A DNA stretch of 64,000 bases from Siderastrea siderea (Eukaryota; Cnidaria; Anthozoa; Scleractinia; Rhizangiidae): the NCBI GenBank assembly GCA_964030785.1, contig OZ034972.1:11595319-11659318 (forward strand). The letters are read 5' to 3'. The position numbers and the translations under genes are program-made. Within the stretch, counting starts at the first letter, position 1. Each line of letters opens with the position of its first letter. Below the pieces are notes generated by a model. It made no database searches, was not told the DNA's origin, and saw only the letters and a list, made by a program, of their open reading frames with translations. Positions 25,901-34,900 of this stretch are shown here, one piece after another.

Positions 25901-28900
25901 TTTTTAATTTTCTAGAAAACAATGTGAAAAATCGAATGGCAGTTATCGGCCACCATAATACACTACATTGTATTTAATTTACTTTTATATTAACTTCCCA
26001 TATAGGAATACTTCGATAGATTGTTGTTGTTGTTGTTGTTGTTGTACTGCCTCTCTTTGCTGGCTGTGACGAAACAGGTACACTATGACACGATGTTACA
26101 AACACAATAATTATTCCTAAGTAAAAATTGACTAGTGATTTACAATGTTGTTAAGGATGCCACAAATGCCCCAAGCTTTAACTCTGTCTCCAGTTATTTG
26201 GAACTATGGTATTAATTTAGGTGCTCCATACAGGGCTTCTACCTCTCTCCATCAGAATCAGGCTTAAGTAGATTAAGCTTGTGGGGCCAGCCCTGTGTCA
26301 GGAACCTGTATTGTGCGTGTGCGTGTGTGTGTGTAGGGGGGAGTGAGCTGCTGTAAATAACATCTACAAGGGATGTATGGATCCTCATCACTGTGTCTGA
26401 GTGATACATAATTATGCTTTGGTAATCGACCAGTTATTACTGATAAAGATAAGTGTTATTTTCCACTGGCTGAGTGAAACGAAATAAGTGGAAAATGTTT
26501 TTCTCACACACCGCTGGGACCTGGGAAAGGGTCATGTGACCTTTGGCGGGCAGTTGTTTTTGTTGCGTCCGCCATTGCTGACCTTTTCCCACCCACCCGC
26601 CCTAAGATTTTTAGTTGGCGCGATATTTTTTGTGAGCTTTTGCCATTGTGTAATTTTTCCTTGTGATGCAGGATGTACATGTATGGTTTTGTTGAGTTTG
26701 TAATAAAGGTCAGGTGGCGGTCGGCCTGGCATGGCTACCAGTGGTGTGTGAGAATGATTATTATTGATGAAGGTTGATGTTGATTTCCACTGTTCATAGG
26801 AAAATTGTTTGAGAAGGAGTCAATATGGAGACCCATGCACTGTTGATTTGCAAATTTACTCGTCAATTGTCAATTCCTGTTGGTTTATTTATAATTAACT
26901 GTTAGTTTTAGAAGAGTTTGATGTGCTGCGCTCCCCTCCTGTGGTGTTAGAAAAAACCAAAAGCTATTTAAGAAGCTCAAGGACACCAGTTATTTTAAAA
27001 GCTAATGAACATGGTTATGATTCAAAAACAGTTCTACAATATTGCAAAACCATACCCACTGCAAAAAAAAAATGAACTGTATTTTAATGCCAGATGTGAC
27101 ATTGCCTTCATTAGTGTTAATACCCTAATATTGATACTCTAGATGGCAACAGTGTTAAGCTGCTATATTTGCTGAATCAGCCAGTGATATGGCAAGTAGC
27201 ATGTGAGCCGAAGTCAGTTTCAGTGCCGTTTTTAAAGTAAAGCGTATATAGATTCTAACTGCAGGATAACACGACAGTGGACTTTCTGGACTAGAAGTAC
27301 ATTGCGTACGGCCATATTATCCTGAACAAAACGATTTCGTCATTGGCTTTTCTCTACACTCTGTAAAAACACTTTTGCTTGCTGCAGAAACCACTGAAAC
27401 TAAGGCCAGGCTGCGAATAAACTCTGAGAACTCGTTCTTAAATCGAAATGAATCGAAAATCCAGCGCACTCTCTATAAGAACGACATATTTGCGGTATTA
27501 AAACATCAAAACAATCGGCACTTTCCGTTCTCCTCAGGTTGATGGAAACAGTAAGCTGTTTATGTAAACACGAGGGCTTTGATGTTTTCGATAAACCCTA
27601 AAAGAACTCAAGAAAGAAATCTCACAACTGAGGTGCTTCCACTGATGTACAGTCAGGATAAATCTTCGACTTTGAGATCAACATCCTCATCACAGTACGA
27701 AAGAAGAGAAGACATCGCAAATGTTCGTCGTTGTCTGGTTTGATAAGACCTTAAACAGCTCTATTTTTTCTCCTACTTGTTCTTTCTCACTGTAGGTCTT
27801 GGAAGTTTCGAAAAGATCCCCGATACTGCTGAACAATGTCAACATTTTGAGGCGATTTGTAACAAAAACACTGCGTTCGCGGGAACGCAATCAAGTCGAT
27901 TGACGTCACTATGCGGTAAATTCGGTCCCAGTCCCCGGAACAGTTTTGAAGTGAAAAATAGGGTGTTTCATCCGCGAAAAAAGAGGTTTTTAAAAATTTT
28001 AGGCAGGTTTTAAGTTAAGTATTGTTTTTTATACACATCAGACTCTCAAAAACCGAAGAAAAAAATTTCGTGTCATATACACTTTAAAAGCATTACTGCT
28101 GCTAATTTTACGCAACAATTTGAAAGCAGCCAAAGTCAAATGTATTATTGTTTAGTGAAAATAATTTGCTGGAATGTGTGGTTCCAGAAAACATCCATAC
28201 CCCCCCCCCACGGAAGGTCACTGGAAATTCCGAGGGGGAGGGGGGTTCAAAGGCAGAAATTTCCGAGGGGAGTGGGGGTTCATAGGAAGCTCCTTTTCCA
28301 GAGGGTGAAGAAACACGAAAAAATTGAAAGCAATGCACGATTGATCCCAAGCACGAAGTAATACTTACGTAGGCTGTTTTGACCTTCAAAACTACGCAAA
28401 TATGTTGACCGAAATGCCCAATTTTGTGACTTTGATTTGTATGAAATTTCGGTAGACCTGATTTGCATATTCACGTTTATGGAAAATTGCGTGTCTCCAT
28501 GGCCTTCGGTGAATATTGCACCGGTTTCAATCTTTTCAATGGGAACGTTTTTCGTTAAACACCAAAGTTGTTTAAACAAAGACAAAAATATTTTTATCGC
28601 GCAATCCAGCAAAGGGTTTTCAGCCGCTTTTCACCGGATATCATCGAGATAGAATTGTTGCGTTACATAAACAGTGACGCTCATAATTTGAAAAGGTCAG
28701 ATTTCACGTGTTATGCAAATTTGATGCGTTTTTGAACTGAAACTAGAGGTTCAGCCTATATTAGCTATTTCTTACAAATTCTTTTACAGTTGTCATTATC
28801 TTTGAGTTTCCATTTGACCTTCATTTACTATTTCAATTTTAAACAAAGGATAAAGTGCAGGAAGAAAGGTTTGATTTCTTATCCCTCTGTGCAATTTATT

Positions 28901-31900
28901 TTTAGACTCACGGTATGCAAATTCACTTGTGCATAATCCCAGGAAAAAAGCTGCTATTTTACTCTAATTCTCTTTCGAACATCATAACCGTTGATTTTTA
29001 GTGTAATTTACATTCAACAGTTTCGCTTTTGATGGCAGGTTTGAGTGTGGCAAACACAATTTTAATTCTCAAAATTTTGGCTTCGTTGTTTACGTCGCAT
29101 TCGGCACGCAAATTATTCGCGGCAACCCTCGGCACCAACGTTGATAGAACGTTACAACACTCGGTTTAAACAAATTTTCGTGAAAAACATCGAACATTTC
29201 AAACCGGATAGCAAACATGCAAATAGTATAGAAAAATAACAAAACGTTATATGTTGAAAATGGATGTTATAATAGTAAATGTTACAACAAAAACCATGTT
29301 CGCGTAACGTGGAAATTCCTGGGGGGAGGGGGGGTCATCAAAGACCCCCTTGGAACGGAAATTCCTAAGGGGTGGGGGGATGCAAACCAAAAACCTTCCG
29401 TGGGAGGGGTATGGATATTTTCTGGAACCACACAATCCACATCATTATGGATTATAGAGCGGTTTTCAAATGAGTGTCGTAAAACCAAAACCAAACGAAT
29501 TACTCTGACCAATCACAACAGGAACAAAACACAAAATGAACCAATCAGAAATCAAATCAAATACAAGCATTGGCGCTAAGTGCAGGAAAACGCGCGCGAG
29601 CGAGTCACGATTGGTTTTGGTTTTACGCCTGATTGGTTGAGAAAGTGGCGCGAGTTTTTTTAACCAATCAGAGAGCCTAGTAATGCAAAACCAAAGCAAA
29701 CACAACATTACGTTCGACACTCAATTGAAAACTGCTCTAAGTGAATTAAAAAGTGACTTATCCTGGGTTAGCTTAACCCTGCTTTAAACAACTGAGCCCT
29801 GAGCCACAAATCAGTGCTAGTAGACCTTTCATACACCCCTTTTAAGCAGCATGTGCAGTTCATCCTGTTTACGAGTAAAGCTGTTGTCTGAGCTGTATTA
29901 AGAAGTTTGGTTAGAAATCTTCGCTTTGGTTCATCTCTGGTAATTTTTGCTCATCTTAGTTTGGAGCCTGTTGGGTTGTCTTCAAAAATCTTACGATGTC
30001 TTGGCAATTTTTTCAAGAACTCAGAAAAGATGGGACGTTTGTTCTTTCAACACGTAACTTGTCAGACTGGCAGCGACTTACCTCATTTGCTGAGGGATGG
30101 AAGATGACATTTTCAACACGATCCTAAACACAAGAAATGACATGGATTTTTAGTTTTAAAAAATAGGCTGGTTTCCTTTAATTCCCCTGTAAGGGATGGC
30201 AATTACAACCAAAATACTCTGTGAGTTCCACTTTAATTTAATTTGAGAATAACAGTCTTTTAATTAATTAGTTCTTCTTAAATACAAGGAAGTATGCACT
30301 GAGTATTTTGACTGTAATTGCACTAAATTTCCCTGACAGTAATTTGGCAGCACTAGTTTATCCCTATAATTTTCTGGCATTCATTTAAGATACTGTGGAA
30401 CCCTTTAAATCCAGTTACCATATTGATGGGGTGACTGGATTAACAAATAAGCCCCAATAGTGACAAGTATCTAATTTCTCCTTAAACTACCTTTACTTAA
30501 TCACACACAGAGCTCTTTAGAACAAAGGAAATGATCACCATAGATGAAATGTCCTGATTTATATTAAACTTCAGACACCCAACTAGTGGTATAAGAAATA
30601 TATGGATAACAGTAAGGAGAAAATGCATCTTCATATTGGGGGTTGAAGGATTAAAGGGCTTTTTCATAAGAAAATAACTGCATGAGTGTTTGTGGCCAAA
30701 ATAAAGTAGCCATAAAAATGAGGCGGTAATACATTAGGTGGCCTTAACCCCTTAAACCCCAATATTAACATCCACATTCTCCCCACTATTCTTCTTATAT
30801 TTCTTATGTTACTAGTTGGGAGAATTTGATTAGAAATCAAGACATTTGATCATTGGTGATCATTTCCTTTATTCTCTTGACCTATATGTTTGATAAAGTA
30901 CTAATACTGTAAGGAGAAATTAGATGCTTGTCAATATTGGGGCTTTGAGGGTTAAGGCATGGGTCCACCATACTCTTGGTTCTAGCACAACATGCTATTG
31001 AATGTACAAGCTGGAGGCAGGGAAAGAATCATTAATATAAGTTAGATTACTTGTCAAGCTAAGAAGAAAAAAATTACAACATAACATACTTACAGGCTGT
31101 GGAGGGAGATCACAAAGTGGAGTAGATAGTGGCCCAGTAATTCCCTCTTCTGGAATTTCCCACAATTTTATCTACAAATCAAACACATTATAGAGCTTAA
31201 AGAAGTGACATAATAATACATGTTACACACCTGAAGAATATACATCCAAATAGTTTTTCCCTGTACACCCTTTAATTTAAGTTTGTATGTCTATGTCTAT
31301 GTCTTTAAAACACGACTTTTTCATTGGGGAGGTATTCACCCTGCTCTTGTAATGGCTCAACTGCTCCTTATTTGAAGAGTTGAAGAGGTTCTTTATGCAG
31401 TAGATATACCCCTAACAAATGTGTCCTTGAAGCTATCCTCTGCAAAATTGTGCCCTTATCGCAGATATGCTATCATGTGAGGTCTTCAGACTAGAGTACG
31501 TAGATGAATGAAGGTCTGAAATCTCTACTCACTGAGCAATCATATGAACATGTAGAAAGAAGTCTCCCATCAAAAGGTGAAAAGTCCATATCAGTTATAA
31601 AGTCTACAAAAAATGAAAGAGAACAATATATTAATACAACTACTTTAAGGACAGTGCCTCCTAATACAGAGGTATTTTTGCAAAGGTTATGACTTTGGGG
31701 GAAAAGCAGGTCTTAGCAAGGGTAATTGGCATCTAAAAAAGAAAAACCTGGGTAACCATGCATTATTTCAGAGGTAATTAACCCTTTCCTGTCAGCGTTT
31801 TTTTCGTAGAAAAACGCATTTTTTACCGCTAAAGCGTTTTTTAAGTGCTATGTTGCCAAATGCCACTTAACTTTGCTACAAAAGTGTTTTCTTACAATTT

Positions 31901-34900
31901 AGCTAAATTTTGAGCCAGCTTCTGTTGTAAATTGTAAAATATTTTGCTTTCACACATGTGCATAAGCCCAAAATTTGGACTTGGACTTTTTTATTTTTTT
32001 TGCTGATTCATTTCCGATTTTTTTTCTCGCTTCTTTTGCTTTCCTTTTTCTTCCCCTTTCTTTTCTCTTTATCTTCTACCTTTTATCCCCTTTCTGTCGA
32101 CTGGAAAAGTTTTGCCTCAGCCCTTCTAAAAAGCTGGAAATGGAACATTGATCAACTAGGTGACTTGGCCTATTTTACCACCAATTTTGCACCCAAATTG
32201 GACACCTTTTTTCTGGTATAGCTCTGCCAGAATTTGGTCGATATTCAAAATGGACACATGTATGGATGGATCTGTCCTTGCTGTGTTAGCTGCTTATCAA
32301 AACAATCTGGTGATGTCAAAAATGATGACGTCACAAGTGGCTCAATGGTTCCAGACTTCAACGTCGGGAAAATACAACTGCTGACAGGAAAGAGTTAAGC
32401 AAGCATAATTCTAAAAAAGCTTTAAAATACAAAGAATGTATGGCAACTTCTTTCCAAATTTAAGGTTGATTATTTCTGAAAAATTGGTGGTTACCTCCAA
32501 TTTTGTTTTTGGATTCTGATAGCCCTTGCTAAGATCTACTTTTCCCACATAGTCATAAACTGTACAAAAATACCTTTGTGTTAGTAGGCAAAAACCTTAA
32601 GAAACTTGAATATCTCGGATCAGACTAGAGATGCACAGAATGTATGCGCAGTAACAAACCTGCGCCGTCCTTAATTGTTAAAATTAATAAATGCATTTAA
32701 CCACAGCAAGGGTGTCTGTTCCTTTAGTTCATACCTGAATGAGCATGCAGCAAGGGGAGTGAATGATCTTTTCTGCCAACGTCTCCCAGTGGAAGAACAC
32801 CAAGACTTCCTCCTTCAAAAAAAAAAAAATTGATCAAAATAATGTTTTTCTCCAGGTGATTTTCTTGCCACCAGTTGCTTTTTCCAAATGTGCAATCATG
32901 ATATCCGGACTGTCTGCACTAGAGCAGACCCTATAGATTTATCAACAGTAATCATGTATCTCCTAATTTAACATGGTCATTTTTGAGGCACATTCCTCCA
33001 AAACACATAATTATATCTAAAAGGTTAAGTGTAGTTTATTGCAGTGCTACCAAATATCATCATTAATTTAACAAGTAACACCTTGACTTGGAAAGCACAA
33101 TAGAACTGCAGACCCACCTCCAGTATCCACATTGAATGCCATGAATTTATCGCTTGCTTTAATGTGATTTCCATAACAACTCTTCAAGTCACCAACTCTG
33201 ATTCCAGTAACACATTCCTAAAAATAATCATTGCCAACAACAGTGAATTACATGCAGTGATTGACCTGGAATGGAACACTGAGCTACAGTGAACATGGGT
33301 ATCTCCTACAATGAGCCTCTGTTAAGGGTGTATGCAAGTCTGCCTTCTAATCTGGAATTTTAAAACTCGTCATTGTAATTTCCTGTTGTTGGCCAGCATT
33401 TCCCTGTCAGAATTTCATCCAGTAACAACCTTGTTTTGTCAATATTTTGCATCATTCATGTTGCTGTTTCAAGGCCATGTCACGCCATGTAATTGAAGTC
33501 ATACTTTAATACCCAAAAAAATAGCCATGGGCAACACCTACTTTACTCTGCAAGCAAAGGTAGCCCTATGATAACCTCTGTGCAAAACTGACCAATTCTT
33601 TGATCTGCTGCCCTCTAGGATTTTGAAGGAAAAAATTTAAAATACTGGCTCCTAACCAGCTGTTAACTGGTTTTACAGCTTACGCATCCTATGAATGATG
33701 TCAAAAAGTGCACACACTACGATACCCTTGCAAACTTGCTGAACGTGACAGATTTGCATTTTTTTGTGTGCCAAATTTCTCCCAGCTCAGAAAATCCGCA
33801 GAAAGGCAAGGCAGCATCTGTTAAAGCTTTGTTTTTAAAATTTATCTGAAGTGTTAAGTAACACTCAAATATATAAACCTGCTGTAAGTAACGTTTTCAT
33901 GAAGATGACAAGTTTTGATTAAGCCAATGTATAGCAGCACAAGTGCAAAATATGCGACTCAAGAGTGCCAATGTGTATGACAAATGTTCCCCAAGTTCAG
34001 CCTGGAAATTACATGGTTTTGCACAGAGGTTTTCTTATTCCCTCACAAGAACATAGGGCAACCAGGAAACCTCTGCTTGCAGGGAACATCTGCTTTTGAA
34101 CAAAACTAAACACCCCTACCCAAACATAAATAATATGCCTAGTTGTCAAATCCAAAAACACAAGTATTTCTTAATCTTAAACTCTAGAAAAATACCTTCC
34201 AATAATATCCTTTTACCTTTAAAAACATTTAGCAGTATTTTTAAAACCTTGACAACACCAAAAATAGCATGCACCTGCCAGCCACCCCGCTCCCGTCACC
34301 CCAGCCCCCTCCCCCTACCGCACCTTCAATAGCATGTAAGGTTGAGAGTGGACTACAGATCAGGGAATGCAAAAACACCTAAAAGGAACTAGCCAAGGAA
34401 AATTCATGTTTACTTCTCCCAAATCCTATGGGCAGTAAACTAATGCCCCACCCCCAACTCCAAAAGTTCACCTCTGATGGCAAACAGTGCATTTGGAAGT
34501 TAAGCTAAAAATTAGCAAGAAGTTTAAATAAGATTAAAAGATTTAGTCAAAGCAACGTAGATAATGCCGTGTCAATGGCGAAAAACGAGGCCTGTAACTT
34601 GCAGTAGCAGAATTAAATGCGCGAATATCGATGCCCTACATTTCAAAACTGATGAATGCGAGTGAGTATTTTGTGCCTCAAATATTTATGAATACGCTTA
34701 CATAAATATATTAAATTTGTTTTCTTATTCAAGACTTAGACAACTCCACCTTGTCTTTCACAAAACGTACATTAGCCACTTAAACGTCTAGAAGAAAGCG
34801 TCTATAAAGAAAGACAAGTTGTGCATTTGAGCTACCTCAAGCTGATACAGTGTCAGAGACAGCTGTTTTGGGTTGGAAAATGACACTAAACTCCGATGTT

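Larger units (their letters stand above)
20724..25957. mobile_element. IS3EU-like DNA transposon carrying an alpha-kinase gene
   Basis: The element is 5,234 bp with two 417-bp terminal inverted repeats (20724-21140 and 25541-25957). Its ends read 5'-TATGGTGGCCGATAACTGCC. ATACAC is duplicated directly outside (20718-20723 and 25958-25963). It holds two convergent genes: an alpha-kinase (plus) and a four-exon rve-type transposase (minus). A 6-bp target duplication and TAT ends fit my recollection of the IS3EU superfamily. The TIRs show no mismatch by eye and both genes are open, so the copy is young and plausibly autonomous. It is inserted in a TTAA-type element within a coronin-7 intron. Confidence 0.92.
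19360..28083. mobile_element. TTAA-flanked long-TIR DNA transposon, interrupted
   Basis: TTAA|AGTGTATATGACACGAAA at the left and TTTCGTGTCATATACACT|TTAA at the right. The arms continue with similarity through CTTCGGTTTTTGA, TTTTTTCGCGG and GTGACGTCA(C/A)TCGACTTGAT, about 200 bp in all. Subtracting the inserted 20724-25957 element and its duplication leaves about 3.5 kb. A short frame at 19627-19839 (FWDKGIEIIVLKEMQDR) may be a gene remnant but I do not recognise it. TTAA targets occur in piggyBac and Kolobok elements; AGT-type ends favour Kolobok, tentatively. Confidence 0.65.
19283..29799. mobile_element. Outer MITE of the nested stack (GGGCTCAGTTGTT ends)
   Basis: The left end GGGCTCAGTTGTTCAGAAGCTGATTAGC and the right end GGGTTAGC...GCTTTAAACAACTGAGCCC are inverted copies of the terminal sequence seen in the compact MITE at 9349-9576. 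Here the ends are 10.5 kb apart because other elements (19360-28083, 28176-29433, 29455-29739) sit between them. Pairing these two ends is an inference; they could belong to two separate truncated copies. Confidence 0.5.
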
